A DNA stretch of 64,000 nucleotides from Symsagittifera roscoffensis. Lineage: Eukaryota; Xenacoelomorpha; Acoela; Convolutidae. The stretch's first letter is position 1. The number at the start of each line of letters is the position of its first letter. The DNA lies in the NCBI RefSeq assembly GCF_963678635.1, contig NC_087066.1, positions 61,102,875-61,166,874 of the forward strand, read 5' to 3'. Under the pieces are notes generated by a model. The model saw only the letters and a program-made list of their open reading frames with translations. It did no database searches and was not told the origin of the DNA. The position numbers and the translations under genes are program-made. Positions 44,480 to 56,110 of this stretch are shown here, one piece after another.

Positions 44480-44820
44480 CAAATTAAAAAAAAATTGTCT
44501 TTACATTTAGGCGGTTCGACTTTTGGTTTCCTTTGGTTAAAAGAAGGAAAAATCCACTATCGAACAGTGACAGTATAAAAGTAACGAAAAAATGATCGAC
44601 GTCTAATTTCGAAAATGGATTTTTATCTTCACAGTGAGCTAAAAAATTTTACCTTTGATCAAATTGGGCTAGTTTTATCAAAAAAATGTCAATTATAAAA
44701 TGTTTTAGCAATTCGAAGAGATCTAAATCCATTTATTGTTTTCTACGAACTTCGAAAGTCTTCTTTCGTTCATTGAACTTGTTCTGACTGTCTGTTGGCT
44801 GTGTTAAATCATGTGGCAGA
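44480..44820 (+). repeat. Family R repeat, copy 5 (block A)
   Basis: Retains CGGTTCGACTTTTGGTTTCC, GATCGACGTCTAATTTCGAA and TTTGATCAAATTGGG-like blocks and the closing CTTTCGTTCATTGAACTTG. It is duplicated at 52,140-52,460 in block B. Confidence 0.6.
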
Positions 44821-45484
44821 AGAAAAACTGGCAAAACTAATTTCTAGTTTTCTATATTGTTTTTTATAGGATTCAGACTCGAACTGAGAAACAAAAATAG
44901 TAAAAACGACGGTTGAACTGCTGCAACCACATTTGAAATCAATCTGAAACGAGCCAAAACAATGGAGCAATCTAAATGATGATAACTTCTGTAGTTTTCA
45001 AATGATAGTTTTTGAGTTGTTTTATATACTCAAAGTGCAATTGTTATCAAATTGAGATTTGTAGTTTTTAAGTTCAAGTAAACGAAAGAAAATTTGTGTA
45101 TTTCACGTGGTTAATTTGCTCATAAGGGTCCAAGTTAAGTGCTAATGCTGCAACAAACGTGATTGAATTTAAGTAAAATATTAGCCTGATAACTTCAAGT
45201 CAGATAGTGAGTTATCGTTTTTGAAGTCTTATTTAGCTCTTCTCTACCTGTATTAGTTCAATTGTTCTATTAAAAAAAAGCTGAAACTAAAAATTAAACG
45301 AATAACTTTTGTCAATTTTTTTGTGTTATTTCTACAGCAGCCGGTAAATCTTTTTGATTGAAAATGCTAGAAAAAACAACGTTTACTGGGTCCTGCAGTT
45401 TTTTAGGACATTTTTCAGAAATTACGCTTAATTTTTTGTTTTGGCTAGTTCGAGTTGCGCCATTGAACGACATGAAAACATTTT

Positions 45485-45795
45485 TAAAGTTATGCGGTTG
45501 TTGTATTTGATCACGCTTAAAGTATCACTTTTCGCTGTTTAACTTTCAATTACTTCGTTAGGTCAATTCAAATTCATTTGAAAAACTTGGTTGGTGTTGT
45601 AATTTATAATTTCAATTCAAGTTTCCAGCGGAATAATCAAAATTACTTGTTGACTCAGTTTTTCAAATTGGGTTAATTTTTTGAGGTTAAAGAGCTACAA
45701 CATGATGTTTTTTCTCGGAAAGTTCAAAATTTTCAAAAAACTATAGGTTTTGTTTGTCCTGATTTCATTGGCAGCTTTCTGTGCGCACTTTATAA
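45485..45795 (+). repeat. Family R repeat, diverged copy 6 (block A)
   Basis: A more distant copy: GATCACGCTTAAAGTATCAC, TTTCCAGCGGAATAATCAAA, TTGACTCAGTTTTTCAAATT. The block-B counterpart (53,150-53,420) lacks 28 bp in the middle. Confidence 0.5.
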
Positions 45796-46025
45796 AAGCA
45801 TTTCAAATTCGCTAGATGGAAGGCAGTTTGCGCTCTAATATTTGCTGCAACTTTAATTTCATTAATTAGTTTTAGTTCTTCTAAAATCCCAATGGAATGA
45901 AGAATCCTGTTGATCGTTTTTGGGAAGCGGTGAAAACGGGATGTGATTAAAAGTAACAGGTAAAATGAATTCTAAAAATTTAAAGCGCTTTTTGGTCCTT
46001 TTTTTGCTTTTTTGAAACCCTTCAT

Positions 46026-46404
46026 TACTAAGGAGTTAGCGGCGATTTAATCAGGCTTAGAAAGTTACTCTAGTTGATGCCTTACTCTAAAAAAGTTATA
46101 TCATTTCCGATATAAATTGCGTAAAACGGTTTTGTTTTCTGGCAAAATTAATTTAATTTCCGGTAATTTTGAATTGCTGGAACTAGATTTCTTTTCAGGG
46201 GAAACTGCTTTATGAGTCTTTTATTGCATTTGTTTGCATCGTTTTTTCTGGCATTTTAGAGTTGGTTTTGTTTTTGGTCGTATTTTGTGTGCGATCCTAC
46301 CGTTTTACGCAATTTATATCGGAAATGTAATAACTTTCTTACAGTAACGTATTAACTAGAAAAAATTGTTAAGCCCAGTTATATCACCGCTTACTCCTTA
46401 GTGT
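46026..46404. mobile_element. Fold-back element with ~107-bp inverted arms (block A)
   Basis: The left arm (46,026-46,132: ACTAAGGAGTTAGCGGCGAT, GGCTTAG, CATTTCCGATATAAATTGCG, AAAACGG) is inverse to the right arm (46,299-46,404: CCGTTTTACGCAATTTATAT, AACTTTCTTACAGTAACG, AAGCCCAGTT, TCACCGCTTACTCCTTAGTG). The unpaired centre is about 165 bp. The arms resemble the interior of the Helentron-like family (GTAAGCGGAGATTTAATC...GCTTAG), so the families are related. Confidence 0.75.
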
Positions 46405-46899
46405 CACAAAATATGTATGTGACGCGCAAATTTGGTCACAAATTGGCAGTCTTTAATCCCCCATATTCTTATGAAAAATATTCAAAAACTTTTGCTGAAA
46501 CTTCAACTTATTTCTAGACTCCACAAACATGTAATAAAAAGGTGATACCTTAAACTTGAGAACTTCTATACATGCAGGCGAAGTTTCACTCTGTAGGATT
46601 GCATAAAAATTATGACAAGAATCAAAAAGAACTTTAAAAATGCAGAAAACAAACAATGAAAACGTATTAACTAGCATCTATTATATATTTAAATGCGGAC
46701 TTCACTATCTCGCCATGTTTAAGCTTTTCAACGTATTATCTTTGCATATTTAAGCAATATCGTATATTACAATGGTTAAGAATTTTTTTCGGTAGTCCAG
46801 TTTGATTTTCGTGGTTATTTGACTGAGACTAATTTAAGCAGCCCAATGTCGAATTAGGGGTTGCGAATTTGTCCTAAGACGAGATAAGACGAATTTGCG

Positions 46900-47770
46900 A
46901 GATACGACGATTTTTGAGATTTTTTCAAAAATTTTCAGAAATTTCAAATAACAAAAAATTATTTACAAAACTTGAAGTTACCAACCCTGTAGTTGGGTAC
47001 TGTCAGAGTACTATCAAGGATTGCAAATCTTGCCTCCAAATATGACTGCTCAAATCCTTGTAGTTTTCGAGATAAGACGTTTTTTGTTTTTTTTTTCAAA
47101 ATTTTCAGAAAACTTAGATTAATTTTTTTTTGCAAAATTTGAAATTCCCAATCCTGTAGTTGGGTCCTGTCAGAGTACTCTAAAAGATTGCAAACCTTGT
47201 CTCCCAATATGACTGCTCAATTCTTTGTAGTTTTCGAGATATGACGTTTGTTGTGATTTTTTCAAAAACTTTCAGAAAACCTAAATTATTATTTTTTAAA
47301 ATCTGAAATTCCCAAACCTGTAGTTGGGTACTGTCAGAGTACTATCAAGAATTGCGAATCTTGCCTCCAAATATAACCGCTCAAATCCTTGTAGCTTTCG
47401 AGATATGGTGTTTTTGTTATTTTTCACAAAAATTTTAATTAGTTATTTCTAAAATTTTGAAATTCTGAACCTTGTAGTTGGATGCTGTCGGAGTACTCTA
47501 AGGATTTAGAAATCTTGCCTCCAAATATGATTGTTCAAATCCTTGTAATTTTCGAGATATGACGTTTTCAGTGATTTTTTAAAAAAAAATTCAGAAAATT
47601 TTAATTAATTATTTTTCAAAATTTGAAATTCGCAACCTTGAAGTTACCAACCCTGTAGTTGGGTGCTATCAGAGTACTATCAAGGATTGTGAATCTTGCC
47701 TCCAAATATGACTGCTCAGATCCTTCTAGTTTTCGAGATATAATGTTTTTTGTTTTTTTTTCCAAAATTT
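46900..47770 (+). repeat. ~165-bp tandem repeat, about 5 units (block A)
   Basis: The unit contains CTGTAGTTGGGTACTGTCAG, GTACTATCAAGGATTGC.AAT, CTTGCCTCCAAATATGACTG, CTCAAATCCTTGTAGTTTTC and GAGATATGACGTTTTTTGT. TAGTTGG occurs at about 46,992, 47,157, 47,322, 47,477 and 47,657, so spacing is 155-180 bp. Partial open frames with repeated peptides on both strands are by-products. Confidence 0.85.
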
Positions 47771-48234
47771 CAGTTGTTAAAAAAACGCTTAAATCGACTA
47801 ACGATCAAAATTCGAAACTAATCTGGCAAAAAAATACCCGGAGCACAAATATTCTGTCATTTTTCTGGAAGTATTTGGAAAAATGAGGAGAATAAGCCAT
47901 GGAAATATGAGGTGATATTTTTTCTACTTGTAGTAACGTATCGATAGGAGCAAATTGCTTGCCTTAATTCAATTGGGAGTACGCTTAATTGAATGAATTA
48001 TATCGCACGTCAATTATCCCAATGTTAACTCTATTCAATCAAAAAATCCCACATCCAAACCATTGTAAATATATGAAAAATGATCACATAGAAATATATT
48101 TTTCCGCTCCAGCTAACAAATTTTTTTCAGATGTTAGGCAAAAATTGCGGATGAAACAAAAATCTGCTTGACAAGGAAAGCTTATTCCGAAAAACTGTAT
48201 TCACATTGTTTTCAGTTTCTTGCCAGTTGCATCT
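47771..48234. repeat. Helentron-family-like module (block A)
   Basis: Contains GGAGCACAAATATTC (the 5'-end block in reverse) and ATATCGCACGTCAATTATCC, like the interior block of the element at 63.2 kb. It leads into the GA microsatellite. Confidence 0.5.
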
Positions 48235-48297
48235 AGAGAGAGAGAGAGATATATAGAGGGGAGAGAGAGAGGAGAGAGAGAGAGAGAGGGGGGAGAG

Positions 48298-48337
<40 letters not shown>

Positions 48338-48417
48338 AAGAAAAGATTGAGAGAGAGAGAGAGGAGAGACGGAGAGGGAGAGGATGGAGGGAGAGAAAGA
48401 GAGAGAGAGAGAGAGAA
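48235..48417 (+). repeat. GA-rich microsatellite (block A)
   Basis: Compound (GA)n/(GGA)n tract of about 183 bp. The Arg-Glu and Ser-Leu repeat frames on the two strands are artefacts of this tract. Confidence 0.95.
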
Positions 48418-49556
48418 GGTCACAAAATATATATTTGACATGCAAATTTGTCACAAATTGGCAGTCTAAAATACCCCATATTTCAATGAGAAAAATTCAT
48501 AGGTGAAATAATTGTTATATTTGATCTGCAAAACATTTCAGTTGATAAAAAAGGCTTAGATCGGCTATCGATTTAAATTCGAAACTAATAAGGCCAAGAA
48601 ATACCCCGAGCACAAATATTCGGAAAAATATGTACACAAAAACAAAAACTTCAGTCGAAAAAGCAATTTGACCAATTAATTTACCTAGAGCTTAGTCCGT
48701 AAAATTATTGGAACGCGTTTTAAGTTGAATTATTTCACCAGGCTCAATCAAGTCGCACTTACGCCTTAATCATTGTCGATAAGTGCATGAGTTTGCTGTG
48801 GTTTTGATTTTAGTTTTTGAAACTTTTTTTGATTTTGAGAGCAGAGTTGATGTTTTCAGAAAGTTATAAACATAATTCTCAAAAACTGTTTTTCATATTA
48901 ATTTTGGCAAAAAACTTTAGTTTTAAGCAAAAATTGACCGGTCAACGAAACTATTGCACAATTTTGTTTGAGGTAAGGCAAAATTATACGAATTTTTGGC
49001 AACTTGGGCATTGTATAGTAGGTACAAAAATCGAAACACTCCAAAACACTTTTACAAATTCGAAACACATTCGAAACACATTCATTCATTTACCGACTGT
49101 GCAGTCGTCATTGCTGAAATCTATTGAATAACTGCGGCGGTTAGTAAAAACTGGCCATATCAGGACTAAAAATGGAAAGTATAGACAAAAGAATGTGAAT
49201 GGAACGAACACCAACGCTAAACTGGCTGCTTTTATTGAAAACACCAAACAATTATAGCTTTTTCAATAAGCAAAAAAATGATCGATGTAGTAGTCTAGGT
49301 CGGTCAAGATAATTATTTCAAAGAATCAATCATCAACTCGAAAAATATTGCATCTAATTTTCTTCTTTCTGCTATTGCAAACCATTGCTCGTAAAACAAC
49401 TTAAGTGTTTATTTTTAATAATTGGAAGCTTTTTTATCATATAAACCTTATTTAACTTCAAGAATTTTTATATGTGCAGGCAAATTTTCACTCTGTAAAA
49501 TTGCGCAAAGATAACAAAAAAAAATTGAAATCAGAAAAAACGAAAAGCAAATGAAA
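48418..49556. repeat. Repeat modules after the GA tract (block A)
   Basis: GTCACAAAATATATATTTGA and TTGTCACAAATTGGCAGTCT are members of a short module also present at 46,409, 54,031, 56,712, 58,325, 59,937 and 60,813. CCCCGAGCACAAATATTC occurs at 48,604. An open 104-codon frame at 48,817-49,131 is matched at 61,212-61,517 by near-identical DNA, and a decayed relative lies at about 62,870-63,110. It is taken as repeat sequence, not a gene. Confidence 0.55.
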
Positions 49557-49953
49557 CAAGACTGCTCGTATCAGGGCGAAGCCCTGAATGATCCGACTGC
49601 CTTTTAAGGTTTATGGAGCAGCAGTAATAGCATAAAAAAATAAATGAAATAAATAAAATGAACTTTTTTTCAAAAATTTGAAGTTTTTTTAAAAAAAAAA
49701 TCATCTCCCCACACGCCATATAAAGTACAAAAAATTAGATTTCGCTCCTTGTAACACATCAATTGTGGCAAATAAGCTTCCTTCAACCAATTTGGAACGA
49801 TTTCTAAGACGGATTAAATCTCCGCTTACGCGTTATTAGCGCGAATTATATCGCGCGTTAATTGTCCCAAATTGGTCAAAATGGCCAGAATGGCAATCTT
49901 TAAACCCTCCCTCATAACTTTACAAAAAATAATCAGAGGTGAAATATCGGTAA
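49557..49953 (-). mobile_element. Helentron-like element, truncated copy ending block A
   Basis: It begins with the inverse 3' end CAAGACTGCTCGTA and the perfect hairpin TCAGGGC-GAA-GCCCTGA (49,571-49,587). It runs through CGCGTTATTAGCGCGAATTA and AATTGTCCCAAATTGG and stops at GTGAAATAT, where the headpiece copy starts. The intact family member at 63.2 kb continues for another ~150 bp at this point, so the duplication breakpoint is inside the element. Confidence 0.8.
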
Positions 49954-50178
49954 TCCGTTGGGAATCTAAGTTGATCTGAAAAGGTGAAGGTGTATCCCAA
50001 GGAAAAGCTGTTCACAAATATGAACAAACGGTTACCGGAGGACGTGAACAGAAGTAGACTAGAGTTGCATCTTTCAGACGAGGAATTTGTGGATCTCTTC
50101 GCGATGACTCACGACCAATTCAGATCTTTGCCCCCGTAGAAACAGAACGTGATGAAACAGTTGAACTATCTCTTCTAA
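49954..50178 (+). pseudogene. Duplicated villin headpiece fragment of the abLIM-like gene
   Basis: This covers the last 74 codons of exon 3 with no upstream exon. There is a TGA at 49,972-49,974 (Arg in the original) and a TAG at 50,137-50,139 (Trp885 in the original). Between and around these, four changes are synonymous (GAT/GAC, GCC/GCG, CAT/CAC, AGG/AGA), with Ser/Asn and Asn/Lys changes at the start. Both nonsense codons make it unable to give a headpiece. The original 3' UTR follows. Confidence 0.92.
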
Positions 50179-52139
50179 CATCACTAAACCAACTCTTACC
50201 AGTTATTTATAACTTATTCAGTACCAGTGCTTAAGTGTTCAGTTCGGATGCATCTTCTGCTGTTGAATTCTGACCAAAATTTGTTTTAATTTTCAAATGA
50301 TGCGTTTTCGAAATCATGTTTGAATTTGCGCTGTATCTGATGAGAAATGTTTGTTGAATTAAAAGTTTTTGCTACCATGAAAATAGGCTTGACTTAAACG
50401 CATCATTTTGTGCTGTTTTCTGTTCCAAATTTTTAAATACTTGTTCACTTTTGAATCAAATTAAAAGCTGAGTGGATTGGTTGATTGGAGGCGGCCGTGT
50501 TTTTGTAAATTTTAGCAGTTGTCTAGATTTATATTTCAAATGATTTTTGTTGTTTACTCGCAGTCTATTCTAAATTCATGAAATCTTGTTTGAAATTAAC
50601 TTCTGAGCTTTCTCCTGCGTTAACATTCGTTTCAACCAAAACTAACCCGTCCTAACTTAACTAAGCTCGTTTGATGTGCGCTTTTTTCATGACAGAAGCA
50701 CCGAATCGTATATAATTTCAAACCAATCAAAAGCCACTAAATTAGCCGAGACAAATAATTTAAAAGATTTGAATGCTGAATGCTCATTGCCCACTCACTA
50801 TAACTTTCGGTCTTTCTGTCAAGTGAGATTCACCGCATTTCATACCTTTCAATTTGCAGTATTTTTATTGATCGCCTTCATTTTCAAATTTCAACTGCGA
50901 GAAATGATGCGCATGTTTGAGATAAAATGTCAGTTTGTAGTTTTGTTCGCAGTCAATTCGCATCTCAAAAAACGAAGAGATGAAATAATCATTCATTTTT
51001 TGACCGAATAATTGACATCTTTCTTTTCATGCATAAAATTGTACGTCAAACCACCCGTATTTTAATTAGAATTTTGTTAAACAAAAAGTTCGGAAACATA
51101 AAACAAAATCGAGCTTTTATTGATGAAACTTATGATGAACGCTATGTCTCAAACTACAGAAGAAAAAAATAGTGTGCCGAGAATAAATAATTATTTTGAT
51201 GAAAGTTTTATTAAAATTTATGAATTGATAATTGACGTGGAATAGAGAAATTTGGATTAATCGTATTTAGCATTTTCAATTAACTTTAATGTAATAGCTT
51301 CATTTGATCAGAATCGTCTCTGGTTAATTATAGGATAAAGGATAGAAGACTTCAGGCAGTTTAGACTTATTGTGAATTTTAAAAAAATATATGAACTTTC
51401 TAGTTTTGCCAGCTGAGCAAAAAACGACATTTTTTTCTGGTGTAAATTGTGCAATTTCTGTTCTAAAAATCTTCCTTATTGTTCTTTAAAAAAGTCTAGT
51501 TGCCTGGTCTCTTGTACTCCTGAACCTTTTCTTTTATTCGTATCCAGTGCTTCATTTATATTCATTCAAATTCAGGATCTCTTCAATCTGTTTGGTAATT
51601 ATGGTTGTTAACTTATCAGATTTGCCAGTTAATTAAAACAGACTAAATTGATTAAAAATGCAAAAAATCTTCTCTTAGTTCTGTTTGTGGTGCTTTGTGC
51701 TCTGCCTCTGCGGTATAAAAAGTCTTCGAAAATTCGCCAAGCTAGAATTAATTTCTTTAACAAAGAACTCCAAGGATGACTTATTGACTGCATTAATATA
51801 CTGGTAAATTTTATAACAGTTAATAGTTTTGTTATGATAAAAAAATTGCACAATAGGATTTCTTTCTTATGATGTTTTTGGTCTTGAGCATGTATTAGTA
51901 GTTGAGTGTTTATGGAGTTAGAGACTCTGCAAATTGAGACAACAGCTACGTTACGCACTTTATCCATTTAAAACGGACCGTAAAATTCAAGATGAGGGTA
52001 GTTGGAAGACAACGACATTTTGCTGACATGCTGCTTGAAAATGCTGACAAGAAGTGTCCTGCGAAGGTGGAGTCTTCAGCGAGATTTCTTACATATATTC
52101 ATTAGTTGGTTGCTGAAAAATGTAATTAAAAATTAAAAA
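50179..52139. repeat. Block B copy of post-gene sequence
   Basis: Corresponds to 42,536-44,480. A 111-codon plus frame at 50,676-51,011 is open here but broken in block A, and the peptide frame at 44,010 is broken here at 51,657. Two independent losses in opposite copies suggest neither is maintained. Confidence 0.6.
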
Positions 52140-52460
52140 AAAAAATTCGTTTTTACATTTTCAATTTCTTTTGGTTTCTTTTGATGTTCAGACCATTTCC
52201 TTTGGTTAAAAAGAAGGCAAAATTCACAATCGAACAGCGACAGTATAAAATTCACAAAAAAATAATCGACTTCTAATTTCGAAAATAGATTTTTATCTTC
52301 ACCGCGAGCTAAAAGTTTTACCTTTGATCAAATTGGGCTGAATTGATCAAAAAACTGTCAATCATAAAATGTTCTAGCAATTAGAAGAGCTCTAAATCCA
52401 TTTGTTTTCTACGAAAGTCTTCTTGCGTTCATTGACTTTGTTCTGACTGTCTGTTGGCTG
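52140..52460 (+). repeat. Family R repeat, block B copy
   Basis: The block-B counterpart of 44,480-44,820, with a few indels. Confidence 0.6.
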
Positions 52461-53653
52461 TGTTAAATCATGCGCAGTAGAAAAACTGGCAAAACTAACT
52501 TCTAATTTTCTGTATTTTATCGGATTCGGAATCGAACTGAGAAACAAAAATAGAAAAAACGACGATTGAACTGCTGCAACCACATTTGAAATCAATCTGA
52601 AACGAACCAAAACAATGGAGCAATCTAAATGATGATAACTTCTGTAGTTTTCAAATGATAGTTTTTGAATTGTTTTATTTACTCAAATTGCAATTGTTAT
52701 CAAATTGAAAGTTGTAGTTTTTAAGTTCAAGTAAACGAAAGAAAATTTGTGCATTTCACGTGGTTAATTTCCTCATGAGAGTCCAAGTTAAGTGGTAATG
52801 CTGCAACAAACGTGATTGAGTTTAGGTAAAATATTAGCCTGATAACTTCAAGTCAGATAGTGAGTTATCGTTTTTGAAGTCTTATTTAGCTCTTCTCGAC
52901 CTGTATTAGTTCTATTGTTCTATTAAAAAAAGCTGAAACGAAAAGTTAAACGAATAACTATGGTCAATTTTTTCGTGTTATTTCTACAGCAGCCGGTAAA
53001 TATTTTTGATTAAAAATGCTAGGAAAAAAACAACGTTTACTGGGTCCTGCAGTTTTTTTAGGACATTTTTCAGAAATTACGCTTAATTTTTTGTTTTGGC
53101 TAGTCCGAGTTGCGCCATTGAACGACATGAAAACATTTTTAAAGTTATGCGGTTTTTATTTGATCACGCTTAAAGTATCACTTTTCGCTGTTTAACTTTC
53201 AATTACTTCGTTAGGTCAATTCAAATTCATTTGAAAAACTTGGTTGGTGGCCAGCGGAAAAATCAAAATTACTTGTTGACTCAGTTTTTCAAATTGGGTT
53301 AATTTTTTGAGGTTAAAGAGCTACAACATGATGTTTTTTCTCGGAAAGTTCAAAATTTTCAAAAAACTATAGGTTTTGTTTGTCCTGATTTCATTGGCAG
53401 CTTTCTGTGCGCACTTTATAAAAGCTTTTCAAATTCGCTAGATGGAAGGCAGTTTGCGCTCTAACATTTGCTGCAACTTTTATTTCATTAATTAGTTTTA
53501 GTTCTTCTAATATTCCAATGGAATGAAGAATCCTGTTGATCGTTTTTGGGAAGCGGTGAAAACGGGATGTGATTAAAAGTGTCAGGTAAAAACAGTTCTA
53601 GAAATTTAAAGCGCTTTTTGGTCCTTTTTTTGCTTTTTTGAAAACCCCTTCAT

Positions 53654-54030
53654 TACTAAGGAGTTAGCGGCGATTTAATCAGGCTTAGAAAATTACTTTG
53701 GTTGATGCCTTGCTCTATAAAAGTTATATCATTTCCGATATAAATTGCGTAAAACGGTTTTGTTTTCTAGCAAAATAATTTTATTTCCGGTAATTTTGAA
53801 TTACTGGAACTAGATTTCTTTTCAAGGGAAACTGATTTATGAGTCTTTTATTGCATTTGTTTTCATCGTTTTTTCTGGCATTTTTGAGTTGGATTTGCTT
53901 TTGGTCGTATTTTGTGTGCAATCCTACCGTTTTACGCAATTTATATCGGAAATGTAATAACTTTTTTACAGTAACGTATTAACTAGAAAAAATTGTTAAG
54001 CCCAGTTATATCACCGCTTACTCCTTAGTG
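53654..54030. mobile_element. Fold-back element, block B copy
   Basis: Corresponds to 46,026-46,404 with both arms preserved. At about 54,390-54,440 a further piece of the right-arm sequence (CCGTTTTACGCAATTTATAT) occurs that is absent at the equivalent place in block A. Confidence 0.75.
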
Positions 54031-54689
54031 TCACGAAATTTATATGTGACGCGCAAATTTGGTCACAAATTGGCAGTCTTTAATCCCCCATTTTATATGA
54101 AAAATATTCAAAAGTTTTTGCTGAAACTTCAACTTATTTTTAGACTCCACAAACATGTAATAAAAAGGTGATATCTTAAACTTGAGAACTTCTATACATG
54201 CAGGCGAAGTTTCACTCTGTAGGATTCCACAAAAATTATGACAAAAACCAAAAAGATATTTAAAAAGGCAGAAAACAAACAATGAAAACAAATGCAGCAA
54301 GACTCATAAAGCAAGTTCCCTTGAAAAAGAAATCGAATTCCAGAAGTAATTCAAAATTATTGGATATTAAATTATTTTTGCCTGAAAACTATACCGTTTT
54401 ACGCAATTTATATCGGAAATGATATAAATTTTATACAGTAACATTTTAACTAGCATCTATTATATATTTAAATGCGGACTTCACTATCTTGCCATGTTTA
54501 AGCTTTTCAACGTATTATTTTTGCATATTTAAGCTATATCGTATATAACAAGGGTTAAGAATTTTTTTTCGATAGTCCAGTTTGATTTTAGTGGTTATTT
54601 AACTGAATTTAATTTAAGCAGCCCAATATCGAATTAGGGAATGCGAATTTGTCCAAAGACGAGATAAAACGAAGTTGCGAGATCAGACG

Positions 54690-56110
54690 ATTTTTGAGAT
54701 TTTTTCAAAAATTTTCAGAAATTTCAAATAACAAAAAATAATTTACAAATTTTGAAGTTACCAACTCTGTAGTTGGGTACTGTCAGAGTACTATCAAGGA
54801 TTGCAAATCTTGCCTTCAAATATGACTGCTCAAATCCTTGAAGTTTTCGAGATATGACGTTTTTTGTTTTTTTTTCAAAATTTTCAGAAAACTTAGATTA
54901 ATTTTTTTTTCGCAAATTTTGAAATTCCCATTCCTGTAGTTGGGTCCTGTCAGAGTACTCCAAAAAATTGCAAACCTTGTCTCCCAAAATGACTGCTCAA
55001 TTCTTTGTAGTTTTTGAGATATGACGTTTGTTGTGATTTTTTCAAAAATTTTGAGAAAACTTAAATTATTATTTTTTAAAATCTGAAATTCCCAACCCTG
55101 TAGTTGGGTACTGTCAGAGTACTATCAAGGATTGCGAATCTTGCCTCCAAATATAACCGCTCAAATCCTTGTAGCTTTCGAGATATGATGTTTTTGTGAT
55201 TTTTCACAAAAATTTTAATTAATTATTTCTCAAAATTTGAAATTCGCAACCTTGTAGTTGGGTGCTATCAGAGTACTATCAAGGATTGTGAATCTTGCCT
55301 CCAAATATGACTGCTCAGATCCTTGTAGTTTTCGAGATATAATGTTTTTTTGGTTTTTTTCTTCCAAAATTTCAGAAATCTTTAATTATTTCTCAAAATT
55401 TGAAATTCCCCACCCTGTAGTTGGGTACTGTCAGAGTACTATCAAAAATTGCGAATCTTGCCTCCAAATACGATTGCTCAGTTTTTTGTAGTTTTCGATA
55501 TATGACGTTTTTGTAATTTTTTTTCAAAAATTTTCAGAAAACTTAAATTATTATAATTTTTTATGAATCTGAAATTCCCAACACTGTAGTTGGGTACTGT
55601 CAGAGTACTATCAAGGATTGCAAATCTTTTCTCCAAATATGTCTGCTCAGATCCTTGTAGTTTTCGAGATATGACGTTTTTTGTGATTTTCCAAACAAAT
55701 TTTCAGAAAATTTAGATTAATTTTTTTTTCGCAAAATTTGAAAATCCCAGCCCTGTAGTTGGGTACTGTCAGAGTACTATTAAAAATTGCGAATCTTGCC
55801 TCGAAATATGATTGCTCAGTTTTTTGTAGTTTTCGATATATGACGTTTTTGTGATTTTTTTTCAAAACCTTTCAGAAAACTTAAATTATTATCATTTTTT
55901 AAAATTCTGAGATTCCCAACATTGCAATTAGTTCCTGTTCGACTACTCTCAAGAATTGCGAATCTTGCCCCTCCAAATATGGCTGCTCAATTCTTTGTAG
56001 TTTTCGAGATGTAACGTTTTTTGTGATTTTTTTAAATTTTCAGAAAGTTAAAATTAATTGTTTTTCAAAATTTGAAATTCTCAAGGGTATAGTTCGGTAT
56101 TGTCAGGGTA
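54690..56110 (+). repeat. ~165-bp tandem repeat, about 8-9 units (block B)
   Basis: The same unit as at 46.9-47.8 kb. TAGTTGGGT recurs at about 54,772, 54,937, 55,102, 55,256, 55,419, 55,585 and 55,757, then decayed units follow at about 55,920 and 56,090. The array has grown relative to block A. Confidence 0.85.

Larger units (their letters stand above)
42311..49953 (+). repeat. Segmental duplication, block A (7.6 kb)
   Basis: The block starts within exon 3 at TCCGTTGGGA and ends inside a reverse-oriented Helentron-like element. Its whole content recurs in the same order in 49,954-62,334. Unduplicated sequence lies to its left, so A contains the ancestral gene end. Divergence from B is modest: scattered substitutions and small indels, with a near-identical stretch at about 48.8-49.1 kb. 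Confidence 0.93.

Noticed and set aside
46900-47770. A CRISPR-like array in the ~165-bp ladder
   Set aside because: The whole unit is repeated with gradual divergence. There are no short constant repeats with unique spacers, and the context is animal DNA.
50676-51011. 111-codon plus-strand frame in block B with a hydrophobic segment
   Set aside because: It is broken in block A by a small deletion, has no recognised domain and follows a 3' UTR. Probably chance.
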